Below, piece after piece: positions 52,760 through 62,208 of a stretch of 64,000 nt of DNA. The DNA is from Ancylobacter pratisalsi (GTDB lineage: Bacteria; Pseudomonadota; Alphaproteobacteria; Rhizobiales; Xanthobacteraceae). The notes under the pieces are model-generated. The model saw nothing but the letters and a program-made list of their open reading frames with translations. It did no database searches and was not told where the DNA came from. The position numbers were made by a program, and so were the translations under genes. The number at the start of each line of letters is the position of its first letter. The stretch's first letter is position 1. Where the stretch lies: NCBI RefSeq assembly GCF_010669125.1, contig NZ_CP048630.1, positions 2,740,001 through 2,804,000 on the forward strand. The letters are read 5' to 3'.

Positions 52760-53810
52760 GGCTTCCCTCCACGCCGATAAGGCCATTCAATTCGGCCGCG
52801 ATAAGCGCTGGTTGCAGGACGCGGCTGGTCGACGATGACGCGATGGCGGCCAGTGGCATACTTGCGACGACACAGCTCGCGGGGTCCTGGACCAGGATCG
52901 GTGCACCCGCCTTGCTGAGCCGCCGGCAGCCTTCCGCGCCGTCCTGCCCCATGCCCGACAGCAGCACGCCAATCGCGGTATCCCCCCAGACCGCGGCGGC
53001 CGAGCTGAAGAGCCGGCTAATGGATGGACGAAATCCATTCTCCGGCGGATCCGACGTGAGCGAGAGGTCACCGCTGGCAGCGAAGCCCAGTTGCATGTCG
53101 TCGGGCGCGAAGTAGACGTGTCCAGGGCGCGCGCGCTGGCCTGATCGAGCCAGTGCGACGGTGTGTGGACATTCGGCGTTGAGCCAGTCCACGAGGGCCT
53201 GAACGAAGCCGGGCGAAATATGCTGCACCACGCAGACCGGCGTTGGTAGACGCGGAGACAGGTTGCGCAGGATCTCCGCCAGCACGCGCGGGCCACCCGT
53301 TGAGGCCCCCATCACAACCATTCGGTAGTTCCGCCGTAGCGGAGCGATGACGGGCGCAGCGGCGGGACGCTCCGCAGGCGGCCAGCGCCGCACAACCTGC
53401 ACTTCGCTCATCGTGCGGATGGTTTCGAGGACGCGGAGCGTCGAGTTCCGGTAATCCGAATGATCCGGTCCCCAGGGCTTGCTGACGATGGCGAGGGCCC
53501 CAGCTTCCAGGCTCAGCATGGAGGTGCGCAGGTCCGATGGCTCGTAGCTGGCGGTAAAGATGATGATCCGCGTCGGGCAGCGCTCCATGATCAGGCGGGT
53601 GGCGCGGAACCCGTCCATGACCGGCATATTGGCGTCCATGAGGATGACATCGGGTCGCTTCTCCTCGGCGGCGGCAACACCCGCCTCGCCCTGTTCGGCG
53701 ATGCCGACAAGTTCCATGTCCGGTTCAGCGGCAATCAGTTCCGTCAGGAACGTGCGCGCCGTGAGGGAGTCCTCGACCAGCAAGATGCGTATGGGGCGTT
53801 TGGGTATCAA
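52749..53810 (-). CDS. cheB: CheB-type protein-glutamate methylesterase
   Basis: A 353-residue two-domain CheB: receiver (residues 5-125, Asp in VILMDANMPVMDG) and methylesterase (about 165-345) with the catalytic serine in GASTGGPRVLAEIL, histidine in VQHISPGF and aspartate in SGMGQDGAEG. It removes methyl groups from chemoreceptors and provides adaptation. It corresponds to WspF. The four-base overlap with the CheA gene indicates coupling. Confidence 0.96.
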   Translation of the reverse strand: MIPKRPIRILLVEDSLTARTFLTELIAAEPDMELVGIAEQGEAGVAAAEEKRPDVILMDANMPVMDGFRATRLIMERCPTRIIIFTASYEPSDLRTSMLSLEAGALAIVSKPWGPDHSDYRNSTLRVLETIRTMSEVQVVRRWPPAERPAAAPVIAPLRRNYRMVVMGASTGGPRVLAEILRNLSPRLPTPVCVVQHISPGFVQALVDWLNAECPHTVALARSGQRARPGHVYFAPDDMQLGFAASGDLSLTSDPPENGFRPSISRLFSSAAAVWGDTAIGVLLSGMGQDGAEGCRRLSKAGAPILVQDPASCVVASMPLAAIASSSTSRVLQPALIAAELNGLIGVEGSHAI

Positions 53811-56014
53811 TGCAGTGTCAGCCTCTGGACGATTTCGAGCAGATGGGTCTGATCGAAGGCGGATTTGGCGACGTAGGCGTTCGCTCCCGCGCGGAGCCCT
53901 TCCTCCTTGTCTTCGCGGCTTTCGAGCGCAGTGACGAGTATGACCGGCTTTTGGGCGAGTGGAGCTTCCTGTCGGATCTGGCGGGTGAGTTCAAACCCGT
54001 TGAGATTTGGCATGTCGACATCGGAGATGATGATGTCGATCTCCATCTGCCGCAGCATGGCCAGCGCCTCGATGCCGTCGGCGGCGAGATAAACCTCGTA
54101 GCCGGCGGCCTCGAACAGACTCTGTTCCATCATGCGTGTGGTGATGGAATCGTCGACCACCAGCAGCTTGCGCGCCTCCCGCCGTTTGGCGAGCGAACGC
54201 TCGGGGCGCCTGGTGGGCGCCAGCGCCAGCGCGCGCAGGAGATCCGCGACGCGTAGCACCGGCAGGAGGTCGCCATGGGCTGTGACCGCGACAGCGAGGA
54301 CATGCGGGACACGAACCAGCGGCGAGGGCAGGGGTTGGAGCAGCAGCGACTGCTCGTCGCCCAGCGCGTCGACCAGCAGCGCACCGCGCTGCTCGCCCGC
54401 CTGCAGGATTACAGCGCTGGACCGTTCGGTGGGTGTTGACCCGGTCTCCTCGGGCAGGGCAAGCACGTCGCAGAGCTGGGCGGCTGGCAGGTGCTCGCCG
54501 CGCCATGCCAGCGTCTGGCCAAGGCTCGCGGAACTGGCCAGCTGTCCTCGGTTGCGCACCACGGCGAGGAGATGATCCATCGGCAGCAGGAAACGGCGGC
54601 CCCCCGCTTCCACCACAAGGCCACGAAACGTGTCGACGCTGGTTGGCACCAGAATGCGGACCGTGACACCGTGGCCCGGCTCCGAGACGAGCTCGACATG
54701 GCCGCCCAGGGCCTCGACGTGATCGCGGACGATGGCGAGGCCAAGGCCATGGCCTGAAAGGGTCGTAACCACCGTCGCGGTGCTCAGCCCGGCCCGGAAA
54801 GCGAGGGCAGTCACCCGGTCCTCCGGCATCGCGGCGAGGTCGTCCGGCGACTCGATATGCAGCCGCGCCGCCGATTCCCGTAGCCGCCCTAGGTTTATGC
54901 CGCGCCCGTCATCGCTGATCTCGATGGCGAAGCGGCGCTCGTCGTGGCGGGAGAGCCGAATGGCGATCTTGGCCACTTCTGGCTTGCCGGCGGCAACACG
55001 TTCGGACGCCGGCTCCACGCCGTGATCGATCGCGTTGCGGCACACATGCAGGAGAGGGTCCTTGATGGCTTCAAGAATGCGTCGGTCCAACATCACATCG
55101 AAGCCGGTGATGTCGATGTTCACCCTCTTGCCCTGCTCGGCTGCAATGTCCTCAAGCATAACGCTCAGGCCTTCAACCACATTCCAGGCGGATGACAGGC
55201 GCAGCGCCCGCGCCTGCTCGCCCAACGCGTTCAGCGATCCATCAAAGCGATACAGGTCCGCGGCCACGTTTCGATGGAGGTGGCGCAGTTGAGCCTCGAT
55301 CAGCCGCAGATCATGGTCAATCCGCTCAAGCGAGAGGTCGGCGCTGTCAGATGTCTTCAATTGCTGGCGCTGCAGGGCAATTTGGTCAAGTGTTGCCTTC
55401 AGCCCGGCGGACTGTTGATCGAGCGCCTGGCTATAGGGCAGCAATTCCTCGATGCCGTGCAGAAGTGCGTCCAGAGCCGCGACATTGGCGCGGGTGGTCG
55501 CCGTCGCAGGTGCCGCCTCTACCACCGCAGCTTCCCTCGCGGGTGCTGGCTGCGGTGCGGCCTGGGGGACCGGTAGTGGCTCGCTCTGGGGCGTCGGGCT
55601 GCCAGAACTTTCTGCTTCAGCGGCATGAATGGATGGTGGTGGGTTTTCGGGGCGGGTTTCGATCTTCCCGGCACCCGGCTCCTGGGGCTGACCGCCATGA
55701 ACCGAGCGCCGCAGCCGCTGTATGGCCTGGCGCAACTGGACGCCGTCGGCGGGAACACCCTGACGCAGGACGTTCGAGAGCGACGTCTCGAGTTTCTGGC
55801 ACTGGCCCTCGATGTCCTGCCGCGCCACGGAACGGGCGGCGCCTTTCAGGGTGTGCACGATCTTGAAGAGTTGCTCGACCATGTCCCGCCCCGGTTCAGC
55901 GGGGGCGGCCGGCCAGGCGCGCAACAGGCTGTCCAGACCGCGCAGGTGATCGTTCGCTTCCGTCTGGAATGCGGCGAGCAACCGTTCTCGTAGGGCGGAC
56001 TGGCGGTCGGTCAT
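53807..56014 (-). CDS. CheA-type histidine kinase with C-terminal receiver (WspE-like)
   Basis: A 735-residue kinase. Residues 1-105 are an Hpt domain with HTLKGAARS; a variable proline/alanine-rich linker follows (about 110-180). HATPase lies at 290-460 (N box HVCRNAIDHGVE, G1 DDGRGI), a CheW-like domain at about 470-605, and a receiver at 612-735 (LLVVDDSITTRMM, Asp in IIISDVDMPN, KSA). The separate C-terminal receiver is typical of WspE/FrzE-type and other alternative-function kinases rather than of flagellar CheA. It overlaps the MCP gene by four bases. Confidence 0.95.
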   Translation of the reverse strand: MTDRQSALRERLLAAFQTEANDHLRGLDSLLRAWPAAPAEPGRDMVEQLFKIVHTLKGAARSVARQDIEGQCQKLETSLSNVLRQGVPADGVQLRQAIQRLRRSVHGGQPQEPGAGKIETRPENPPPSIHAAEAESSGSPTPQSEPLPVPQAAPQPAPAREAAVVEAAPATATTRANVAALDALLHGIEELLPYSQALDQQSAGLKATLDQIALQRQQLKTSDSADLSLERIDHDLRLIEAQLRHLHRNVAADLYRFDGSLNALGEQARALRLSSAWNVVEGLSVMLEDIAAEQGKRVNIDITGFDVMLDRRILEAIKDPLLHVCRNAIDHGVEPASERVAAGKPEVAKIAIRLSRHDERRFAIEISDDGRGINLGRLRESAARLHIESPDDLAAMPEDRVTALAFRAGLSTATVVTTLSGHGLGLAIVRDHVEALGGHVELVSEPGHGVTVRILVPTSVDTFRGLVVEAGGRRFLLPMDHLLAVVRNRGQLASSASLGQTLAWRGEHLPAAQLCDVLALPEETGSTPTERSSAVILQAGEQRGALLVDALGDEQSLLLQPLPSPLVRVPHVLAVAVTAHGDLLPVLRVADLLRALALAPTRRPERSLAKRREARKLLVVDDSITTRMMEQSLFEAAGYEVYLAADGIEALAMLRQMEIDIIISDVDMPNLNGFELTRQIRQEAPLAQKPVILVTALESREDKEEGLRAGANAYVAKSAFDQTHLLEIVQRLTLH

Positions 56015-58119
56015 TGTGGTGGCGTGTCTGACGAGACGAACGACACCAGGCCGGCAAGCCGACCTGCGAGGTCGTTCAGGTCGCGGGCCGAGCGCTCGAC
56101 CTGCCGCGTGGCGGCAACCGTCTGGCTGGTCGACTGCTCGATGTTGCGCATGGCGGCCGCGATCTGGTCCATGCCCGCATTCTGCTCCTGGCTGGCCGCC
56201 GCGATCTGCTGGCCCGCCCGCGCCGCTTCGCCAATGCTATCGGTGAGGACACGGATGGTGTTGCCGGACTCGCTGGCGCGCACCGATCCCACTTCCGCGG
56301 CCTTCACGCCCTGCTCGGCGGCAAGCATCGCCGCCTGCGAGGCCTTCTGGATATCGGCGAGGATGCGACGCACCTGGACGGTGGCTTGCTTGGACTGGTC
56401 AGACAGGGCCTTGATCTCGGTGGCAACCACGGCGAAGCCGCGGCCGAACTCCCCGGCCTTGGCGGCCTCAATACTGGCATTGACGGCGAGCAGGTTTGAC
56501 TGTTCGGCAAGATCGCCGACGGTGGTGTTGATTTCAGCGATGGCTTCGGCCTGTTCGATGAAGCCGAGAATGCGCTGGGCCACCATTTCCATGCGCTGGC
56601 GTGCTTCCTGACTGCCAGCGATGGCCGCCTCGACAGTAGAGCGCCCGCTTTCTGCGACTTCGCTGGCACGCTGAGCAGCCTGCGCAACGGCGCTGGCCTT
56701 CTGCATGGCGAGGGTGCTGGTCTGCTTGACCTCAATGACGCTCGACGCGGTCTGCCTTACGGCAACGGCCTCTTCCGCCGTGGCGGAAACCTGCTGGCTG
56801 GTGGCGATGAGAATATCTGCACTGGCGTTCGACACGTTGGTCGTCGCCTCGCGCACCTCCGTCACCAGGCGGGCCATGGATTGAGTCAGATCATTGAGGC
56901 AGTCGGCAAGAAGGGAGAGCTCGGGGTGATCACTCACAGGCGCGCGGGCGGAAAAGTCGCCGCCGATGATGCGTCGCGCAACCTCGGAATAGTCGCTGAC
57001 AGCCTGTCGGAGCTCCCTCTGGGTCTCCTGCTCGTTGGAAATGCGCTCGCGCAGCGACTGTGACATCGCATTGATGGCGTGGCCGAGTTCACTGACTTCG
57101 CGAGGACCGTCCTGATTGGCAATCTGGTTGAGGTCGCCACCGGTGATCGCGCGCGCGGTGGCGCGCAGCCGCTCGATAGGACGCGCCAGGAATCCTGCGC
57201 CGAAGAAAGCGAGGACAAGGCCGCCGCCGGCTCCCAGTGCGCCGATCAGGCTGGCTCGCTGATAGGCACGGTAAAGAACATCGTCCGTCGATGAGGTCGG
57301 CTCAACGGTCCAGACCTTCCATCCGGTGCTTGGCACTGTGGCGAAGCCACCAATCAAGGTCTGGCCTTCCAAACCGACAAACTCCGGGATGGTCCCGGCC
57401 TGAGTCTGCCGGGTGAGTGGCCAGAAGCCCTGATCAGTGACAATTCGCCCGGCATCAACCAGCTCATGGCGCGGAAAGGCCAGCAACAACCCCTCACCGG
57501 TCGCCACCCCGGCATGGCCGGCGCCATTGGTGCCGATGGGCCGGTCGGCTAGGCGGCCAATTTCGGCGAGGTCCAGCCCCCCGGATACAACCCCAATGAC
57601 ATTCCCTTCGGCGTTGATAATTGGTGCTGCGAGCGGTACGACCAGGCGTCCGGTAACTCGGGAGCGGATGGCCACCTTGTCGACGAACAGCTTGCCGCTG
57701 CTCACAGTCGTCTTGAACCATTCGCGGTCGCCGAGGTTCAGTCCGTCGATGTTCTCGGCTTCAGATGCCGCCGCTGCGATCACGCGGCCGGAGAGGTCGA
57801 CAAGGATCACGCTACTGGCAAATCCGCTGTAATGTGCCTTTACCCGGGTGAGCATGCTCTGATCGTTGGCAAGGTCTCCAATGCCAGTCGCGGCCAGATT
57901 GTCGGCCAGCGTGCCAAGCGCCTGCGTGTGCTTGTCGACATAACCCTCGTAGAGCAGCGCGAGCCGTTCCGCACTCAGCTGGCCGCGCAGCAGGACGTCG
58001 TTGTGCAGGTAGTCGCGGATATAAAGTCCCGCTCCGAAAACGACCACGAGAGTGGGCACAGCGGCAATGACCGCAGCGGCGATAATCAGCAGGGCGCGAA
58101 TACTGAACCTGGGCATCAT
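56011..58119 (-). CDS. Methyl-accepting chemotaxis protein with extracytoplasmic Cache domain
   Basis: A 702-residue chemoreceptor. One helix at 8-30, a periplasmic double-Cache sensor to about residue 280 (FASSVILVDLSGRVIAAAAS, GNVIGVVSGGLDLAEIGRLA), second helix near 285-308, HAMP and a second HAMP-like region to about 435, and a signalling domain with hairpin tip DLAEQSNLLAVNASIEAAKA and FGRGFAVVATEIKALSDQS. No C-terminal NWETF-type CheR tether is present. It is the sensor of the operon, corresponding to WspA but with a larger ligand domain. Confidence 0.95.
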   Translation of the reverse strand: MMPRFSIRALLIIAAAVIAAVPTLVVVFGAGLYIRDYLHNDVLLRGQLSAERLALLYEGYVDKHTQALGTLADNLAATGIGDLANDQSMLTRVKAHYSGFASSVILVDLSGRVIAAAASEAENIDGLNLGDREWFKTTVSSGKLFVDKVAIRSRVTGRLVVPLAAPIINAEGNVIGVVSGGLDLAEIGRLADRPIGTNGAGHAGVATGEGLLLAFPRHELVDAGRIVTDQGFWPLTRQTQAGTIPEFVGLEGQTLIGGFATVPSTGWKVWTVEPTSSTDDVLYRAYQRASLIGALGAGGGLVLAFFGAGFLARPIERLRATARAITGGDLNQIANQDGPREVSELGHAINAMSQSLRERISNEQETQRELRQAVSDYSEVARRIIGGDFSARAPVSDHPELSLLADCLNDLTQSMARLVTEVREATTNVSNASADILIATSQQVSATAEEAVAVRQTASSVIEVKQTSTLAMQKASAVAQAAQRASEVAESGRSTVEAAIAGSQEARQRMEMVAQRILGFIEQAEAIAEINTTVGDLAEQSNLLAVNASIEAAKAGEFGRGFAVVATEIKALSDQSKQATVQVRRILADIQKASQAAMLAAEQGVKAAEVGSVRASESGNTIRVLTDSIGEAARAGQQIAAASQEQNAGMDQIAAAMRNIEQSTSQTVAATRQVERSARDLNDLAGRLAGLVSFVSSDTPPQ

Positions 58120-58133
58120 TGTCTCCGTAGGGC

Positions 58134-58799
58134 TTATCCGCCCACTTCTCCCTGAATGCGGAAGCGTGCATCCGCCACAAGGAGTTCCAGGTCGATCATG
58201 GTGAGCAGATCGCCGGTAAGGCCGGCGACGAAGGGGGGCATACGGCCGGATGCTTGCATCGCCGCGCTCCCCGATAAGGGGTCGAGCGAATGGATGCCCT
58301 CGAGCACATCGGCCGCGAGCGCAAAGCGCATGCCACTGGCCTCCACGATCAAAAGCAGTGCGGGTGCAGCGGTGGGCAGGCTATCGGGGGCGAGAAACCA
58401 TCCAATTTCGGCGACCGCCACCACTTCCCCGCGATTGAACGCGACGCCGCATATGTGCGGAGAGACGCCGGGGAGGTTGAGCACCGAGCGCGGCCTCACG
58501 ACCTCTTGCAGCGCGGTCAAGGCGACAGCCATACGGTCCTCGCCTCGGCGGAAGGCAATGTAGGGACGCGCTCTGCCATCCTCGGCGACGGGTGGCGGGG
58601 TCGCGAGGCGTGCCGCGCGCTGGCGCAGAATGGCATTCTCGTCGCGCCCGCGGCCTTCGACGGCGGCCGACAGCCGCGTGAGCATATGCCGGGCGCGGCT
58701 CCAGTCGACGGTTGGCGCCTCTTTTTCGGTATTTACGGTGGGGCTCAACGCAAGGTCGTGGACAATGTCAGACACGGCGGTGTGCCTCCTTTTGTCCAT
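58134..58799 (-). CDS. CheW-like coupling protein (WspD position)
   Basis: A 221-residue protein: an N-terminal helical extension of about 85 residues and a C-terminal CheW domain (PYIAFRRGEDRMAVALTALQ, VVRPRSVLNLPGVSPHICGV, AFNRGEVVAVAEIG). ATG of MDKRRHTAV used: it overlaps the cheR end by 32 bases and follows AAAGGG. The upstream frame continues inside cheR but is not coding. It couples receptor and kinase. Confidence 0.9.
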   Translation of the reverse strand: MDKRRHTAVSDIVHDLALSPTVNTEKEAPTVDWSRARHMLTRLSAAVEGRGRDENAILRQRAARLATPPPVAEDGRARPYIAFRRGEDRMAVALTALQEVVRPRSVLNLPGVSPHICGVAFNRGEVVAVAEIGWFLAPDSLPTAAPALLLIVEASGMRFALAADVLEGIHSLDPLSGSAAMQASGRMPPFVAGLTGDLLTMIDLELLVADARFRIQGEVGG

Positions 58800-60036
58800 C
58801 CCTTTTGCAGCCGTCCGCTCCAAGGGCTTTCTTTCCACGATGGCGGCGCAGCAATGCGGCGAGGCGAAGCTGCGCTGTTCCATCGGAACCATTAAGGCGG
58901 AGGGCTCGTCTCAGTGTCAGCAAGGCGCCTTCGTGATCGCCGTCCATCTCCTGCAATGTGGCCATGAGGTTGATGAGGCCGGTATCGAGTGGCGCGCGTG
59001 CCATGGCCTGTGCGCAGTGTCGCCGTGCGTCGCCCAGCCGCCCGGCACTGATCATGTCATCCAGCTGCGCGATGATGCCGTCCCGCGGCGTCGGCGCGGG
59101 AGACGCTGCCATAAAGGGGATGTCGGGTGCGCCCGCAGGTTCATCCGGTGGGCAGAGCGGGACCGGCATGTGGGGGGTGGTGGTGGCAAGGGGCGTGCGC
59201 TGGAACAGCAGCAGTTCGCCATGATCGGCGCGCACCAGCGGGTGAAACAGCTCGGGGGTTGCTTCAGAAGGAGCGGTTACCAACACCCCATGCGGCGCGA
59301 GCCGGCCCAGCAGATTGCGCGCTACGCGCTTGCGAGCCACGGGCTCGAGATGCATCAGTACATTCCGGCACAGGATGAGATCAAATGCCGCCGAGGGCAT
59401 GCTCTCGGGATCAAGCAGGTTACAGAGCTCGAAGCTCACCATGGCGCGCAAGTGCGCTCCGACCTCGAACCCGTGCCGATGCTGGCGGAAATGGAGCGCG
59501 CGGCGCACATCCGAGACCTCCCGTAGCGCGCGGGACTGGTAAACGCCGCGCCGCGCCGCTTCGATCGCCGCTGCGCACAGGTCTGTGCCGATGATGCGGA
59601 TTGTCCACTCCGACACGTCCGGCAGATATTCCGCCAGGATCAGAGCCACGCTGTAGGCTTCTTCCCCACTCGCGCAGCCCGCGCTCCAGATGGTGATGTC
59701 GCGCCGGCCGGCCGCACGCCGCGCGGCGACAAGCGGGGCCACGGCATGCCGGGCAAGCTTCTCGAACCAATTAAGCTGGCGCAGAAGCGAGGTCTCGCGG
59801 ATCGTGATGGCCTCGATGAGGAGCTGGATTTCCCGGCCGGCGAAAGGCTGGCCCGCCGCCTGCGCAAGCAGCGCTTCGAGCTCCGCGCCGGAAATGCGTT
59901 CCGGGCCGAGGCCGGTAATCAGCCGATGGAGCAGTTCCTCATCTTGAAGCGTGGCGGCCAAAAGGCCGAACCGCTCCACGAAGAGAGCGCGGATGGAGCC
60001 GAGCAATTGGGGCGTGAGGGTATGGGCCAGCCTCAT
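58768..60036 (-). CDS. CheR-type protein-glutamate methyltransferase with C-terminal TPR (WspC-like)
   Basis: A 422-residue receptor methyltransferase. The CheR N-terminal helical domain precedes a SAM-binding core (WSAGCASGEEAYSVALILAE, FDLILCRNVLMHLEPVARKR). The C-terminal 90 residues form TPR-like helices (LDDMISAGRLGDARRHCAQA, LLTLRRALRLNGSDG). TPR-bearing CheR proteins are typical of WspC and other alternative systems. It overlaps the upstream CheW gene by four bases. Confidence 0.95.
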   Translation of the reverse strand: MRLAHTLTPQLLGSIRALFVERFGLLAATLQDEELLHRLITGLGPERISGAELEALLAQAAGQPFAGREIQLLIEAITIRETSLLRQLNWFEKLARHAVAPLVAARRAAGRRDITIWSAGCASGEEAYSVALILAEYLPDVSEWTIRIIGTDLCAAAIEAARRGVYQSRALREVSDVRRALHFRQHRHGFEVGAHLRAMVSFELCNLLDPESMPSAAFDLILCRNVLMHLEPVARKRVARNLLGRLAPHGVLVTAPSEATPELFHPLVRADHGELLLFQRTPLATTTPHMPVPLCPPDEPAGAPDIPFMAASPAPTPRDGIIAQLDDMISAGRLGDARRHCAQAMARAPLDTGLINLMATLQEMDGDHEGALLTLRRALRLNGSDGTAQLRLAALLRRHRGKKALGADGCKRDGQKEAHRRV

Positions 60037-60479
60037 CCCGCAAACTCCCGCCGGATGGCGTCGAGTTCCAGCTTCTCGTCATCGGAGAGGAAACGGTCGA
60101 GGTTGGTGATCAGGACAAGGTTGTCACCGACAATCGTGGCGCCGGCAACAATCTCTCCACGCTCCAGCGTATAGTCCGAGATGCTGTCGGTGGAGACCTC
60201 GATCACGGCGGACACCTCATCTGCGATGACGCCGATCATCGCGCCGCCTGCCTGGGTCATCACGATGCAATCGTCGGCGCTCGTGTGCTTCTGATTGCAG
60301 CCGAGTTTGCTGCGCAGCCCATACAAGGGCACAAAATTGCCGTGATAGACCATGCCGCCAACCACGTTGGGTATCGGTCGGGGCAGCGGGAGGGGCGCAA
60401 CCATGGGCTCGACGCGCACCACCCGATCAAAGGGGAGAGCCATTCGCGACTGATCGATTGTGAACGGCAGCAAAAGCAC
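60033..60479 (-). CDS. CheW-like coupling protein (WspB position)
   Basis: A 148-residue protein that is a single CheW domain (FDRVVRVEPMVAPLPLPRPI, NVVGGMVYHGNFVPLYGLRS, ADEVSAVIEVSTDSIS). GTG start at 60479 assumed; an in-frame ATG giving MALPFDRVV lies 12 codons on. First gene of the eight-gene chemosensory operon. A near-perfect 21-bp palindrome lies 42 bases upstream. Confidence 0.9.
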   Translation of the reverse strand: MLLLPFTIDQSRMALPFDRVVRVEPMVAPLPLPRPIPNVVGGMVYHGNFVPLYGLRSKLGCNQKHTSADDCIVMTQAGGAMIGVIADEVSAVIEVSTDSISDYTLERGEIVAGATIVGDNLVLITNLDRFLSDDEKLELDAIRREFAG

Positions 60480-60520
60480 CTGTGTACGTCCCGGAAAATT
60501 ACCCTTCGTAAGTCTATTCT

Positions 60521-60541
60521 ATGTTTCAATAATTGAAACAT
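60521..60541. promoter_or_regulatory. 21-bp palindrome in the chemosensory operon promoter
   Basis: ATGTTTCAAT (60521-60530) and ATTGAAACAT (60532-60541) are perfect reverse complements around a single A. It lies 42 bases upstream of the first cheW start, in AT-rich sequence that should contain the promoter. Size and symmetry fit a dimeric repressor or activator operator. The regulator is unknown. Confidence 0.6.
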
Positions 60542-61170
60542 TATATGACCATATTTCAAGTATTTTGAGCCTGAGCGACTGTCGCGTTGGTCACTTTGGT
60601 TAATTGCTGGTGCCGCAGTAGTGCCGGATGTGAATGGGCGCGAAGACGTGATCCCGACCGGAAACGGCCCAGACGCTCAATAATACCGAAAATGACTGTG
60701 CTTCTGTTGGATGCCTATCAACACCGCATTCGACACGAATATCTCTAGATAAATCAATGAGTTGAAATCCACGGAGCCGGGCATCCGCTGTGTGCCGACT
60801 TAGAATCGTTGTTCGGCGGGGACAAAAAGGGTGGCCACCATCACGACGGTGTCCGGGTCAAAGGCTCTCAGTCGCTGCCGCCATGCCGAGCTTCAGGTCC
60901 AGCGGGACCACTCGATCGGGGAGGTCTGAAGGTGCTTTCTACGGCCGGATTTCGTCTCGTCAGTGTTCCATGAGCGCTATGCTGATCCAGAAATCCCACT
61001 CTCCGCCCCCTGAACGGTCTCAAAAGCGATGACGGCGAACACCTTGGAATTGAAGTCGACGGTGGCGTGAGGCTGTCGGCTCAGCTCGAAATTTGGGCCT
61101 GGCACCAGCCCTTCAAACGAAGACTAACGTCGCTAGCGATCTGCCCATGAAGAGGTCCGATGCGGCGGCT
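60542..61170. other. 629-base gap upstream of chemosensory operon, no intact gene
   Basis: AT-rich near 60542-60620 and 60660-60770, then GC-rich. All frames between 60780 and 61090 are short; the minus strand near 61020-61080 reads TVDFNSKVFAVIAFETVQGA without a good start, suggesting a decayed gene. No tRNA, hairpin terminator or complete IS is visible. Confidence 0.4.
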
Positions 61171-62100
61171 TTACGTGAGGCTGCCCGCCAAGCGCTGGGC
61201 CAGCTTCCCGGCCTTGAACGCGTCACTGACCCAGTCGACGAATACCCGTGTCTTGGCTGGGAGGAGGGTGCGCGAGGGGTAGTAGATCGAGATAGCTCCC
61301 GTGTCGCAATACCAGCGCGGGACTAGGCGGATCAGCGTGCCATTGTCCAAAGCCGACAGCGCATCCGACACGGCCAGCAGGGCGACGCCGAGACCCAGCA
61401 GCGCCGCCTCGCGCATAGCAGCCGGATCGTTCACGACAATGCTCTCGCGCAGAGGTGCAAGAAGCTCGCGGCCCGCAACATCGCGCATGGTCCGATGACG
61501 GATCCGCCCGGTGCTCAGGTGGCGCATAACGATGCCGTCGAGATCGCCGAGCCCCGTGGGATCGGATGGCGGCACGCGGCTGCTCATATAGCCGGGTGAG
61601 GCCACCGCGACGAGATGCGCGGGAGCCAGGGTACGGGCGACGATGCCGGGCGAAAGCTCGAATCCGCCGCCAATAGCCGCGTCATAACCTTCGGCGATGA
61701 GGTCGACCGGTCGGTTCTCGAAGTGCCATTCCGGCTTGATGCGCGGGTAGCGCGCCATGAACCCCGGCAATAGCGGCATCAGGTAGTTGATGCCGAAGGT
61801 CGGCGGCAAGCTGACCTTCAGTGTTCCGGCCGGCTCGCCGCCATCAGCAGAAATGCCCGCAATCGCCGCCTGCAGCGCCTCCAATTTGTCGCCGATGGAC
61901 TGCCGGAACGTCTCGCCGGCCTCGGTCAGCGTCAGCCGGCGGGTGGAGCGGGTGAAGAGCCGAACGCCGAGATTGCGCTCCAGCATGGCGACGTTGCGGC
62001 TGACGGCGGCGGGCGTCAGTGACAGTCGACGGGCAGCCTCCGAGAAGCTGCCGTGCTCGGCGCTTCGCATGAAAGCTTCGAGATTGGTGAGGGTCTCCAT
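61171..62100 (-). CDS. LysR-family transcriptional regulator
   Basis: A 309-residue LTTR with winged helix (FMRSAEHGSFSEAARRLSLT, LERNLGVRLFTRSTRRLTLT) and substrate-binding-like domain to about residue 295. It belongs to the CrgA/DmlR-like branch often controlling divergent oxidoreductase genes. It is divergent from an SDR gene across 108 bases, with an ATT-N7-AAT near-palindrome (62117-62129) as a candidate LTTR box. The inducer is unknown. Confidence 0.93.
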   Translation of the reverse strand: METLTNLEAFMRSAEHGSFSEAARRLSLTPAAVSRNVAMLERNLGVRLFTRSTRRLTLTEAGETFRQSIGDKLEALQAAIAGISADGGEPAGTLKVSLPPTFGINYLMPLLPGFMARYPRIKPEWHFENRPVDLIAEGYDAAIGGGFELSPGIVARTLAPAHLVAVASPGYMSSRVPPSDPTGLGDLDGIVMRHLSTGRIRHRTMRDVAGRELLAPLRESIVVNDPAAMREAALLGLGVALLAVSDALSALDNGTLIRLVPRWYCDTGAISIYYPSRTLLPAKTRVFVDWVSDAFKAGKLAQRLAGSLT

Positions 62101-62116
62101 GTGTCAATTTTCAAGG

Positions 62117-62129
62117 ATTGCTTGTTAAT
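62117..62129. promoter_or_regulatory. Candidate LysR box in the LysR/SDR divergent promoter
   Basis: ATTGCTTGTTAAT, an ATT-N7-AAT imperfect dyad with T-N11-A type spacing, in the 108-base divergent promoter. LTTRs usually bind such sites between themselves and their target. Short and degenerate, so tentative. Confidence 0.3.
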
Positions 62130-62208
62130 CTGTCAAACCATTTCCGGCTAATGCGACGGTAATTATTCCACCATCTTCACTGCAACGACTGCGAACGGAG
62201 TGAAGATC

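Noticed and set aside
60790..61032. Possible insertion sequence remnant
   Set aside because: No terminal inverted repeats, target duplication or transposase motif could be seen in any frame.
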